A stretch of 64,000 nucleotides of DNA. It comes from Candidatus Defluviibacterium haderslevense. GTDB taxonomy: Bacteria; Bacteroidota; Bacteroidia; Chitinophagales; Saprospiraceae. The notes below the pieces were generated by a model. It saw only the letters and a program-made list of their open reading frames with translations, was not told where the DNA came from and did not search any database. The position numbers and the translations under genes are program-made. This document shows, piece after piece, positions 10,401 to 17,885 of this stretch (its first letter is position 1; every line of letters begins with the position of its first letter). The stretch covers positions 889,001 to 953,000 of the forward strand of contig JADJRL010000003.1 in NCBI GenBank assembly GCA_016712225.1. Direction: 5' to 3'.

Positions 10401-10553
10401 AGTCAATACAACAACGGTCGGGGCGGTTAAATCTGGGAATACATCCACCTCCATTCGTGAGGCGACAAGTGAACCAAAAACAATGAGTAGAACTGTTGCT
10501 ACGATTACCAACAATCGGTTTCTAAGTGAGAAAAGTATTATTTTGTTAAGCAT
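7473..10553 (-). CDS. Heavy-metal efflux RND pump (CusA/CzcA family, HME type)
   Basis: A 1026-residue inner-membrane transporter of full family length with no TolC extension. It opens MLNKIILFSLRNRLLV and carries the TM4 motif AIGALVDDAIIDVEN at 397-411, including Asp403, Asp404 and Glu410. This differs from the CzcA-type DFG-DGA motif of the pump at 393-4766, so the two pumps probably have different substrates. Two periplasmic porter domains flank TM2-6 and TM8-12 as in all RND pumps. It lies 12 bases after the adaptor gene and 1 base before the TolC gene. Base composition looks richer in G+C than most neighbours (judged by eye on a few lines), consistent with acquisition. Confidence 0.92.
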   Translation of the reverse strand: MLNKIILFSLRNRLLVIVATVLLIVFGSLVASRMEVDVFPDLTAPTVVVLTEAHGMAPEEVEKLVTFPLETAVNGATNVRRVRSSSSAGISIVWIEFEWNTDIFKARQIVNEKIIAIAERLPVGVGNPTMAPQASIMGEIMLISLTGDSTSQMDLRTLADWSIRPRLLATGGVAQVVVIGGEFKQYQILASPQKMSAFDVTLSELLKACQEANGNSSGGFLNDFGNEYIVRGIGRTSDLEELGKSVIKTTPEGTVKIEDVATLKIAAAQKIGDGSLQGKPAVIMTVMKQPATNSLLLTQKIDDAILDLQKTMPIDVKINTRIFRQVDFINASISNIQKTLLEGSIFVVVVLFLFLMNWRATVISLLAIPVSLIVAILTLKWLGFTINTMSLGGMAIAIGALVDDAIIDVENVFKRLKQNATMPISERKAVLQVVFDASVEIRTSIINATFIIIVAFLPLFFLSGMEGKLLAPLGIAFIVSLFASLIVSITLTPVLGSYLLSNEKMLKRQHGESWLVSKLQIGYSGLLKGVMKAKSTVLAVSFLMLLVALFGLSKLGRSFLPEFNEGSLVISAVSLPGISLEESNKIGSYVEQELLKVPEIQITTRRTGRAELDEHAQGVNAAEIDAPFILKDRSRSEFMADVRKHLANVSGVNITIGQPIGHRIDHMLSGTRANIAIKIFGTDLAKLFSLSNEIKTAITPISGLVDISVEQQIEIPQVQIKAKRDLLNHYGIPIGHFNEFVDVAFAGEKVSEIYEGNKSFDLILRFDDANRGNIENIRNTMIDAVNGQKIPLSYVADVVSTSGPNTINRENVQRKTVVSVNVAGRDQKSTVDEIQKMIAEKITLPEGYRIEYGGQFEAEAEASKTLLATSLLSLLVIFLLLFQEFKSLKTASIILLNLPLALIGGVFSIWITSGILSIPAIIGFITLFGVATRNGILLVSRYKNLQEEGKPLLETVLDGSVDRLSPILMTALTAGLALIPLAIAGDLPGNEIQSPMAKVILGGLLTSTLLNIFIVPVVYFLTNRKN

Positions 10554-10565
10554 GATATTGAAGAT

Positions 10566-12104
10566 TTAGTGTTCATGTCCATGCGCCGGAAGTGTTCCTG
10601 AAGCAGTTGACAATTTGATTTGATAACCGCCTTTCGTTACCACCCGTTCACCTTCGGTGATACCAGCAAGAACTTGCACATTCTTCCCGTCGGATGGGCC
10701 TATTTTAAGTTCCCGTTTCTGAAAACGCTCACCATCCATTTGGACATAAGCATAAAAAATGCCTTGTTCCTCCAAAAGTGCTGAAGTAGGGATGACCAAA
10801 GTGGGCTTTGTGTCTGACAGTAAAAACACCTCGACTACCGACCCGGGAACGAAATTTCCCTTGTTGTCTATCTCGAAATGAATTGGCAAAAAAGGAGAAC
10901 CTACCTCTGCTGATTTTCCGGTCGAAACGACAAGTCCATTCAAATTTCGGGTATTGAATACCTGCCCTCCGTCTGCAGTTTTGAAATTGGCTGCAGTGAA
11001 CGAAGTTAGTTTTGGGAAATATTTTTGAGAGACATTCGCTTGTAACAAGAGTCTTTTGCTTTTTGAAATGGTGGCAAGAGGCTGACCTGCGTTCACAAAT
11101 TGCCCGTTTTCGACCATTACGTTTTTCAAATAACCTCCAATAGGAGAAGTAACACTTTGCTTGTTTTGGTTGAATTTTTTAGAAACGGAAAAATTGGAGA
11201 GTTGGTTTTGGGCATTTTCAAGTTGACGTTTAGCCTCTAAAAATTCCCTTTCGGAAATGATTTTGTCTTTCACTAATTCACTCGCCCGATCGAAATTCTT
11301 TATTGCTATGGTCAAATTACTCTCTGCCTGTAGGACTGCTGAGCCCAAATTGCTTTTTACGACCTCATTGCTTTTTACCGTGAAAAGCGTTGCACCTTTT
11401 CCATAGGTAGTTCCTGCCACCATGTTTTTCCCTTTAAAAGAAACAATACCGCTAATTTGTGCTGTCAAAACGGCTTCATCCCCCGGTGCTGCAAGAATTT
11501 GCCCGCTCGTTTTCACAACTTCAGAAAACGGTTCAACTTTTGCCGGTGCATTTGCAAATTCTACTTTCCAAGCCTGTTCTTTTAAGTAAGAGATATCACT
11601 ACCACCAGTAACTTCATGTTCTTGTTTTTCAATTGCCGTTTTTTCGTCAGGAAAAACCTCTACATTTTCAATGATGATTTTGTCAGTAAACTTAGGTGTT
11701 TTAATATCGAAAACTAATTTGAAAACACCCGCTTTTTTAGGTGTCATCCGCAAACGAAAAATGCCCGGCACTTCAGGTTTTTCGGAAATGATGGTTTGCG
11801 AATCACCTGTCTCGACAAGAGTTAGCCTAATTTGTCCTTCGTCGATAGCTTTGAACAGTTCGCCGAGTGCCGTGAAATGCGCGGCAAAGCGGCTTTCAAT
11901 TCCTACAACGAGCGGTTTGAACTCCACAAAAAGTTCAGTTTTGTCACTGTATATCGTGAAAGCGAGTGGTTCGAGCGTTGGCTCGCTAGATTCGATGTGA
12001 TTTCCTTCTGAATCGTAGGTATGACCGCTTTTAGCTTCGTGTGAGTGAGTGCATCCAAACAGGATGCAAAAGAGAGCCGCCAATGGCAGCATCATATTTT
12101 TCAT
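10566..12104 (-). CDS. RND efflux periplasmic adaptor (CusB/CzcB type)
   Basis: A 512-residue lipoprotein: signal ends CILFGC, so Cys18 is the likely lipidation site, followed by a His-containing segment (HSHEAKSGHTYDSEGNH). Residues of about 50-150 form an extra N-terminal beta domain found in long CusB-like adaptors. Then come the barrel-sandwich halves (AQISGIVSFKGKNMVAGT and SPIGGYLKNVMVENGQFVNA), separated by a helical hairpin, and the beta-barrel/membrane-proximal domains. The C terminus is GTLPAHGHEH, another His cluster. It is the second gene of the operon that starts with the His-rich protein at 12228-12635 and continues into the RND pump. Confidence 0.9.
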   Translation of the reverse strand: MKNMMLPLAALFCILFGCTHSHEAKSGHTYDSEGNHIESSEPTLEPLAFTIYSDKTELFVEFKPLVVGIESRFAAHFTALGELFKAIDEGQIRLTLVETGDSQTIISEKPEVPGIFRLRMTPKKAGVFKLVFDIKTPKFTDKIIIENVEVFPDEKTAIEKQEHEVTGGSDISYLKEQAWKVEFANAPAKVEPFSEVVKTSGQILAAPGDEAVLTAQISGIVSFKGKNMVAGTTYGKGATLFTVKSNEVVKSNLGSAVLQAESNLTIAIKNFDRASELVKDKIISEREFLEAKRQLENAQNQLSNFSVSKKFNQNKQSVTSPIGGYLKNVMVENGQFVNAGQPLATISKSKRLLLQANVSQKYFPKLTSFTAANFKTADGGQVFNTRNLNGLVVSTGKSAEVGSPFLPIHFEIDNKGNFVPGSVVEVFLLSDTKPTLVIPTSALLEEQGIFYAYVQMDGERFQKRELKIGPSDGKNVQVLAGITEGERVVTKGGYQIKLSTASGTLPAHGHEH

Positions 12105-12227
12105 TGCTATTGAATTAAATTGTTTAAATCTTTAACCCTTCGTGTCAAAGTGCAACGCAGGGTATTGATTTTGAAAATAAAAATTGGAATTGTAAATCGC
12201 GCTTTTGCACGAATCAGAAGGAGGGTA

Positions 12228-12635
12228 TTATACCTTTGGAGGTTGCCAAATATCTCCAGAATAAACTGATGAATGCAATTGCTGGGATCGTAAAATCAGC
12301 GAATTTGATACAATCTTCATTTTTTTAGATGCAACTATGTTATTTAGACGCGGAAGCAAAAAAGGCATTTGTGAAGAGATATTTTGTTGATCATGATCCT
12401 TGTTTTGAAATGGGAGGTTTTCATGACTGTGATGGTCTGTCTTCTGGTGTTCATGATCGGAATAGTGCAATTGCACAAATTCTACAATATTGATATTTTC
12501 TTGATGACAAATAATGTGGTGAGCAAAATGTTGAAAAAAGGATCCCATTTTGATAAGTGATTTCAGACCTTGATTGCTTAATGAACTCATTAGCAAAATT
12601 TGAAAAGCAAGTAAAATGGGTATATATTTTTTCAT
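12228..12635 (-). CDS. Small secreted His-rich protein heading the second metal-efflux operon
   Basis: The preferred start is the ATG at 12635 (MKKYIPILLAFQILLMSS), which gives 135 residues with a normal signal peptide; an upstream start at 12656 would add seven residues before it. The middle reads VEFVQLHYSDHEHQKTDHHSH followed by ENLPFQN, with clustered His and Asp. The protein ends GDIWQPPKV, the same terminal motif as the protein at 4866-5183. From memory, similar proteins with an LHY...LPF...WQPPK pattern precede CusA-type operons in Bacteroidota; not searched. It lies 123 bases upstream of the adaptor gene. A periplasmic metal-binding role is inference. Confidence 0.7.
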   Translation of the reverse strand: MKKYIPILLAFQILLMSSLSNQGLKSLIKMGSFFQHFAHHIICHQENINIVEFVQLHYSDHEHQKTDHHSHENLPFQNKDHDQQNISSQMPFLLPRLNNIVASKKMKIVSNSLILRSQQLHSSVYSGDIWQPPKV

Positions 12636-12881
12636 TTCTAATGGAAAAATTACCAAGCAAACAGTTTAAGCATCTTTAGGTTTAATTTCATTCTAAAGTA
12701 AACATTTAATAAACTCAAACTATATAAAAACTTTGAATTATAAGGCTAAGGTACGAAATAAATGCTTACCTTAGAGCAGCTTAATTATATAAAATGGATA
12801 AAAAGTTTGAGCATTTATGAATTTCATTAATTAATTCCCGATGTTGATTCATGTTATTAGCATTTAGAAAATCTAAAGAGG

Positions 12882-13673
12882 GGTCTTGGACATTCTTGTA
12901 TCAAATGCAAGAACACAAAATATCATGCAGTGCAAGGTAAACTTGGAAGAAAATGTAGTTTATGCGATCATCAAGAGTCAGTTACAAGTAATACATTATT
13001 TCATCTGGTAAAATTTCCAATTTTAATGGGATTTTATATAATTTATTGAATCAGCCTTCTAAGAAGAGCATAAGATCAACAGAGTTGAATAGAAAGCTAC
13101 AACTTAAGCAAAAAACGTGTTGGTAGTTTAAACGAAAAATAATGGAGGTTATGGCCAGTAGTGGAAAATATCCACCTAGAGGAGAAGTAGAAATTGATGA
13201 AACGTTTGTAGGAGGCAAGGGAAAAAAGTAATTGGCAGAGAACATGGAAAGAAAAAATTAGTTGTATTTGCAATAGAAAGAGCTGGCAATGGAGTAAAAC
13301 GAGCTTATGGCAAATTCATTGAAAATGCTGGAACAAAAGAGTTAGAACCATTTATTATAGCTGCATTACATCTTGATAGTTAAATAACTACTGATAAATG
13401 GACAGGCTATTTACTATTAAAAAAGAATTCAAAAAATTTAAACAAAAAAAATCTAAGAAAGGTAAAAATTTTGATACATTACATCAATACATTATGGGAT
13501 TCAAAGGATGGTTACGAGGAATACATCATTCAGTTGTTCATCTTCAAGCATATATCAATGAATATAATTATCGATATAATCGGTATTTTATGAACGGAGA
13601 TATTTTTGAAAACTTGATGGTACGCATCATGGAACATAAACCAGCATTTTACAAAATGCTTAAAGTAAGTTAA
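12882..13673 (+). mobile_element. Decayed IS1595-family transposase
   Basis: Fragments of one IS1595-type transposase can be read in several frames. 12897-13048 gives a zinc ribbon (CIKC...CSLC) followed by VTSNTLFHLVKFP. 13142-13230 gives GEVEIDETFVGGKGKK, the first catalytic Asp block, ended by TAA. A shifted frame then gives VIGREHGKKKLVVFAIE and ITTDKWTGYL with an internal stop. The last 91 codons, open from 13398, give KKEFKKFKQKKSKKGKNF and MGFKGWLRGIHHSV...INEYNYRYNR, the C-terminal block. At least two frameshifts and three stops make it non-functional. No terminal inverted repeats or target duplication could be assigned. It borders the metal-efflux block. Confidence 0.85.
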
Positions 13674-13835
13674 ATTCCTAATTCTGTAAAATTATATAAA
13701 TCAAAAATAATACTTTTTATCTTGAAACAATATATCACAGATTGCGTTCATTTCTGATGTATTTTGATTTCAATTTTACAAAATAAATTATTTTAGAAAT
13801 TAATTCAAATGATTTGCATTCAAAAAAAATAACAA

Positions 13836-14462
13836 ATGAAGGCTTGGAAAGGCGTACACAAAAAAGATAATTACCCAATACTTTTACTTGTTGGATTAGT
13901 TTTTTTTTGCAGTTCGATCTATTTGACCGTTCATTATGTACCTAAATTTGAAACTCGGAATGGCTTTATCCCCTATGATCCTTTTATGGATTTTTTACCA
14001 GCATTAGATGTTTCTTTTTGGATATTCTTTATACTTTATGGCGCTATACTTTTTGGATCGTATTATTTTTTACAACATCCTAAACTGTTTTTAATGATGC
14101 TTTTTAGTTTTGGTTTTATGTATTGGTTTAGGGCAATTTGCATCACCATTGTTCCTTTGAATGAACCTACACTATTAATACCACTAAAAGATCCACTTAT
14201 TGAAACGCTAGGTATCTACCAGCATTTCATCAAAAAAGATTTGTTTTTCTCAGGACATTTTGCTTCCGTTTTTATTCCTTGGCTTGTCATAGAAAAACCA
14301 AATATTCGTTGGATATTTTTAATAAGCAGTATCGTCATTGGATTCCTAGTAATGATACAGCATATTCATTACTCTTTTGACATTATTGGTGCAGTAGTAT
14401 TTTCTTACTTAGCCGTCTTTTGTTCTAAAAAAATTTTAGAGCGTTTTATCATTGAAGGGTAG
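13836..14462 (+). CDS. PAP2-superfamily membrane protein, sphingomyelin-synthase-like
   Basis: A 208-residue protein with about six membrane segments. It holds DLFFSGHFA (about 135-143) and HIHYSFDIIGAVVFSY (about 175-190), which match the two catalytic blocks of sphingomyelin-synthase-like PAP2 enzymes (SGH, and H-Y-S/T-x-D). The catalytic His-His-Asp set is present. Such enzymes move a phospho-headgroup between lipids, or remove phosphate. The exact substrate cannot be read. It converges with, and overlaps by 27 bases, a fatty acid hydroxylase-type gene on the other strand. Ceramide modification would fit Bacteroidota but is inference. Confidence 0.75.
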   Translation: MKAWKGVHKKDNYPILLLVGLVFFCSSIYLTVHYVPKFETRNGFIPYDPFMDFLPALDVSFWIFFILYGAILFGSYYFLQHPKLFLMMLFSFGFMYWFRAICITIVPLNEPTLLIPLKDPLIETLGIYQHFIKKDLFFSGHFASVFIPWLVIEKPNIRWIFLISSIVIGFLVMIQHIHYSFDIIGAVVFSYLAVFCSKKILERFIIEG

Positions 14463-15236
14463 TTTAATCAAATCTTTAAATTTCAAAGATCTCTCAATGG
14501 TTTTATCTAATCCAAAGATAACTTCATGCCTATCTAAATAGGTAAATGTACCAAACATTCGATCCCAAATGCTTAACAAGTCTCCATAATTACTGTCAGT
14601 ATAAGGTTCAACATAATGATGATGAACATGATGCATATTAGGTGTGAGTATGACGTATGACAAATATTTATCTATTTTTTCAGGTAACCTAAAATTTGAA
14701 TGTATTACAATTTTACTAATTATTTGCACAAATTGGTGCAAGGTCACTATCCAAAATGCTGGACCTAAAAAGCATGCAGCTAACATATAATGTCCTAATC
14801 GAATACAAGTCTCTACAGGATGTTCTCTAAGAGAAGTGCTTACATTCAAAACGGTATCACTATGATGTACTGCGTGAAAAGGCCAAACTAATTTAACCTT
14901 ATGCATCAGAAAATGATAAATATAATAAGTAAAATCCAAAAAAATAAAGGTCCCTATTAATTGTTCTAACGTACTATCTAATGAAAAATAATGCAACACT
15001 CCAACTTGATGACTATTTTCAATCAATAAGATTTTAATAAAAAGATAGCCTAATACCAATTGCAATATAAAACCAGGTATTACAAATAAAGCATTATTGA
15101 AATCATGCCCCCATTTCTTATAATCTTTTGTTACACCATAAATATTTTCCAAATTCCAACAAATAGTAAAAACAGAAATGCATATCAATAATTGCTGAAT
15201 GTCTTGTCCATTAGTGAAGTGTGGTAATATTTGCAT
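14436..15236 (-). CDS. Sterol desaturase / fatty acid hydroxylase superfamily di-iron enzyme
   Basis: A 266-residue integral membrane protein with the three His boxes of the superfamily: HFLMH (about 122), HAVHHS (about 133) and HHVHHH (about 201). These bind the di-iron centre. The family hydroxylates or desaturates lipid chains. Several hydrophobic segments flank the boxes. Its 3' end overlaps that of the PAP2-like gene on the plus strand. A TACTTTTG element (15284-15291, read on the minus strand) lies about 48 bases upstream, without a clear -33 partner. The substrate (a fatty acid, sphingoid base or carotenoid) is not known. Confidence 0.85.
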   Translation of the reverse strand: MQILPHFTNGQDIQQLLICISVFTICWNLENIYGVTKDYKKWGHDFNNALFVIPGFILQLVLGYLFIKILLIENSHQVGVLHYFSLDSTLEQLIGTFIFLDFTYYIYHFLMHKVKLVWPFHAVHHSDTVLNVSTSLREHPVETCIRLGHYMLAACFLGPAFWIVTLHQFVQIISKIVIHSNFRLPEKIDKYLSYVILTPNMHHVHHHYVEPYTDSNYGDLLSIWDRMFGTFTYLDRHEVIFGLDKTIERSLKFKDLIKLPFNDKTL

Positions 15237-15668
15237 GATGTTAATGTTTATTAAACATCTTTTTGTATTTCAAATTTAAAAACCAAAAGTAATATTATTA
15301 AATCATTAATTTTTAATAATTTTTTGGATGCATCATGCAATTTTAATCATAAAGATTACTTTTAACATTGTTTTAACACGATCAAGTATTAATCTTGATA
15401 AATTAAGTGTTTTAACAATATTATTTTCAAATATAAATGGCTAGATACTAAAATTATTTTTCCAACTATATGAATATGAATAAAAGACTTTTATTCCATT
15501 TTGATATTAGAAATCAACTAATTCATCTCTTTGTTCTAAACCAACATTGGTTTAAATAAAATATTAAAATCTATAATAAGAATTGTTTTAATTTAAAATA
15601 TAAAAAATCAATTTTAAAAAGAATACAATTTCAAACAATAAAATTTCAGGAATTAATTGAAAAACAAA
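15237..15668. other. 432-base intergenic stretch, A+T-rich
   Basis: Very A+T-rich, with long A and T runs and no open frame, RNA gene or recognisable mobile-element fragment. It is upstream of the hydroxylase gene (promoter side) and downstream of the helicase gene. Apart from the TACTTTTG element at 15284-15291 nothing specific was seen. Confidence 0.6.
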
Positions 15669-16889
15669 TTATCGTTGTACTGCCTTAGTTTTCTTTTTGA
15701 ATTTAAATCGATTATTGGGTTTGGTTTTAATCACTTCTAAGGGATTGTATTCAGGGGCAGGACCTAATTCTGCTGGTACCATTTCCTTCGGGATGACTTT
15801 GTCCAATAATTTTTCAATGGCTGCAAAAGATGCTTGCTCCTTTTTTGTGATAATCGTAATGGCAACACCATCCGCTTCAGCTCTTGCAGTTCTCCCTATC
15901 CGATGCACATAATCTTCTCCATCATGTGGTACATCATAATTAATCACCAAATCAATCGTATCTATATCAATACCTCTGCTCAAAATATCTGTAGCAATTA
16001 ATATAGGAATCTTACCACTACTAAAACCTAATAATACATCTTCACGCTGACGTTGTTCTAAGTCACTATGAATTTCTGCAACATTGAATCGGGCGTGATA
16101 TAATTCTTTAGCTAATTCCTTAACACTTACTTTTCTACTACAAAAAACCAATGCACATTTATAAGCCGAATTTTTTAATATGTGTTTTACTAAATTCAAT
16201 TTCTGATTTTCATGAACAACATATGCCTTTTGGATAATCTTTTCGGGTGGTTTTGAAATCGCAATATTTACTTCAATTGGATTTTTAAGAATTTTTCTGG
16301 CTAACTGCCGAATCCGATCTGGCATAGTTGCAGAAAATAAAAGGGTCTGCTTACTCACTGGAAGGAGACTCGTAATCTTTGCCAAATCTTCTTGAAATCC
16401 CATATCCAGCATTCGATCGGCTTCATCCAATACCAACCACTGCAATCCCTTGAGATCAAAATAATCCATATTAAGATGTGCTATCAATCTTCCAGGTGTA
16501 CAAATGACAATGTCAGCACCCATTTGTAAAGCTTTCTTCTCAGCTACAAAATTCTGGCCATCATTCCCACCATAGATTGCAATAAAACTAATTTCTGTAA
16601 AATAAGTAAAGCCTTCTATGTGTTGTGAAATTTGTTTGGCAAGTTCACGTGTTGGTACTATAATTAAGGCACTTACTTTATGATCATGTTTATGCTGAAT
16701 CAAGTGATGGATCATAGGCAACAAAAACGCTGCTGTTTTGCCAGTCCCCGTTTGGGCTGATGCAATAATATCCCTCCCGGATAAAATAGATGGGATAACT
16801 AATTCTTGAACAGGAGTTGGTGAAGTATATCCTGAGGCTTCGATACCTTGATATAAATCTGGATGTAAATTAAATTCTTTAAAAGTCAA
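15669..16889 (-). CDS. DEAD-box ATP-dependent RNA helicase (RhlE type)
   Basis: A 406-residue helicase with all core motifs: Q motif (SPTPVQELVIP), motif I AQTGTGKT, Ia PTRELAKQ, II VLDEADRM, III FSATMP, V ATDILSRGIDID and VI HRIGRTAR. The tail ends FKFKKKTKAVQR, a short basic RNA-binding extension as in RhlE. It acts on structured RNA (ribosome assembly or mRNA decay). The start at 16889 is TTG (MTFKEFNL); no in-frame ATG is near. A consensus promoter lies 51-81 bases upstream. Confidence 0.93.
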   Translation of the reverse strand: MTFKEFNLHPDLYQGIEASGYTSPTPVQELVIPSILSGRDIIASAQTGTGKTAAFLLPMIHHLIQHKHDHKVSALIIVPTRELAKQISQHIEGFTYFTEISFIAIYGGNDGQNFVAEKKALQMGADIVICTPGRLIAHLNMDYFDLKGLQWLVLDEADRMLDMGFQEDLAKITSLLPVSKQTLLFSATMPDRIRQLARKILKNPIEVNIAISKPPEKIIQKAYVVHENQKLNLVKHILKNSAYKCALVFCSRKVSVKELAKELYHARFNVAEIHSDLEQRQREDVLLGFSSGKIPILIATDILSRGIDIDTIDLVINYDVPHDGEDYVHRIGRTARAEADGVAITIITKKEQASFAAIEKLLDKVIPKEMVPAELGPAPEYNPLEVIKTKPNNRFKFKKKTKAVQR

Positions 16890-16939
16890 AATCTATAAAA
16901 ATTATTTTTTCTTTGGCATTGGGTGCTAACAGGAAAGCC

Positions 16940-16970
16940 CAAAGATACAACATTTTCCAATACCATCAAA
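16940..16970 (-). promoter_or_regulatory. Bacteroidota-type promoter of the DEAD-box helicase gene
   Basis: On the minus strand TTTG (16967-16970) is followed after exactly 19 bases by TATCTTTG (16940-16947). This matches the Bacteroidota sigma-A consensus TTTG/TAnnTTTG with the preferred spacing. Transcription would begin shortly after 16940 and leave a leader of about 45 bases before the TTG start at 16889. Confidence 0.7.
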
Positions 16971-17030
16971 GCACAGTCAAAAATGCCTGATTTTAGAATT
17001 TTATACTAGATTATTTGGTATTAGTACTTT

Positions 17031-17855
17031 CTACTTGATTTTACTTTCTGCTGCTTGAAGTATATACTTTGAATTTTCATCTTCAGACACATATGCGATC
17101 ACACTACATCGATCTGCTTGCCACAAAACTGCATCGGTTGGAAGTACAAAATCATATGATTTTTCTACTGTTGCATTTAAATCTAATTGATCAGCAATTT
17201 TTTCTCCAGATGTTGGAGTAATTAATTTTCTCAATACATGATTATGAGTATAAGGAGAAAGTATTCCCGTTAAACTTTTTTGATCAGCAATGATATTTGA
17301 TTCGGTAAGTGCTACGTGCAAATGCAATTTACTAGCAATTGCATTTAGTGCTTTTGTTTTAAGTACGATGTGCACATTGCGTGTCGTTTCATCAAAGCTT
17401 ACATTGATGTTTAAATCTACTTTTGGTGCAACTACCAATTCTTGTTCTAAATAAGAAATCCATGTATCCGGTTTTCCAATTCTAATCTTTTTTTCATTAG
17501 GAAATAATCTGCGATTAAATGCTGCTTCTGGTTTTCCGTCCCAAGCACCTAAAAATTTTTCAATGTCCTCAGCTTCTGGTGTCACAAAATTAGGATCACC
17601 GGATTTTGCTGGCAACCCTAAAAATCTGGAATGAACACCTACCACAATGAGATTATTTGGATATTTTTCTAATAAACTTTCTAGTGTTGATGCCGCTCCC
17701 GGACAATTGGTACATGATGCTCCCGTAAAATCTTCAACTAAAACAACCCGATTAGAAATAATTCCCGGATTTACTTTCAGTTGGGTGACCTGTTCCCAAT
17801 CAGCACATTGGCTTAAAGTCAATATTAAAATAATACTTACAAATAAATATTTCAT
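17031..17855 (-). CDS. Omp28-related outer-membrane lipoprotein
   Basis: Starting at ATG 17855 (MKYLFVSI) gives 274 residues; an upstream TTG would add two. The signal ends LTLSQC, a lipobox. Residues of about 38-60 read VVLVEDFTGASCTNCPGA, the Omp28 hallmark: a thioredoxin-like fold with a CxxC pair. It is followed by GVHSRFLG and FNRRLFP-type stretches. The family is common in Porphyromonas and other Bacteroidota as surface or periplasmic lipoproteins of uncertain role. It starts 30 bases after the DUF6029 gene, so the two form an operon, as is common in this phylum. Confidence 0.85.
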   Translation of the reverse strand: MKYLFVSIILILTLSQCADWEQVTQLKVNPGIISNRVVLVEDFTGASCTNCPGAASTLESLLEKYPNNLIVVGVHSRFLGLPAKSGDPNFVTPEAEDIEKFLGAWDGKPEAAFNRRLFPNEKKIRIGKPDTWISYLEQELVVAPKVDLNINVSFDETTRNVHIVLKTKALNAIASKLHLHVALTESNIIADQKSLTGILSPYTHNHVLRKLITPTSGEKIADQLDLNATVEKSYDFVLPTDAVLWQADRCSVIAYVSEDENSKYILQAAESKIK

Positions 17856-17885
17856 GATCAATTACTTTTATTGCTTTCTACAAAA

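Noticed and set aside
10003..10569. Plus-strand open frame (188 codons) across the 5' end of the RND pump gene
   Set aside because: Antisense to conserved RND sequence, with no signal, domain or promoter of its own.
13398..13673. Small intact gene of 91 codons
   Set aside because: Its product is only the C-terminal block of an IS1595 transposase, with the rest broken upstream.
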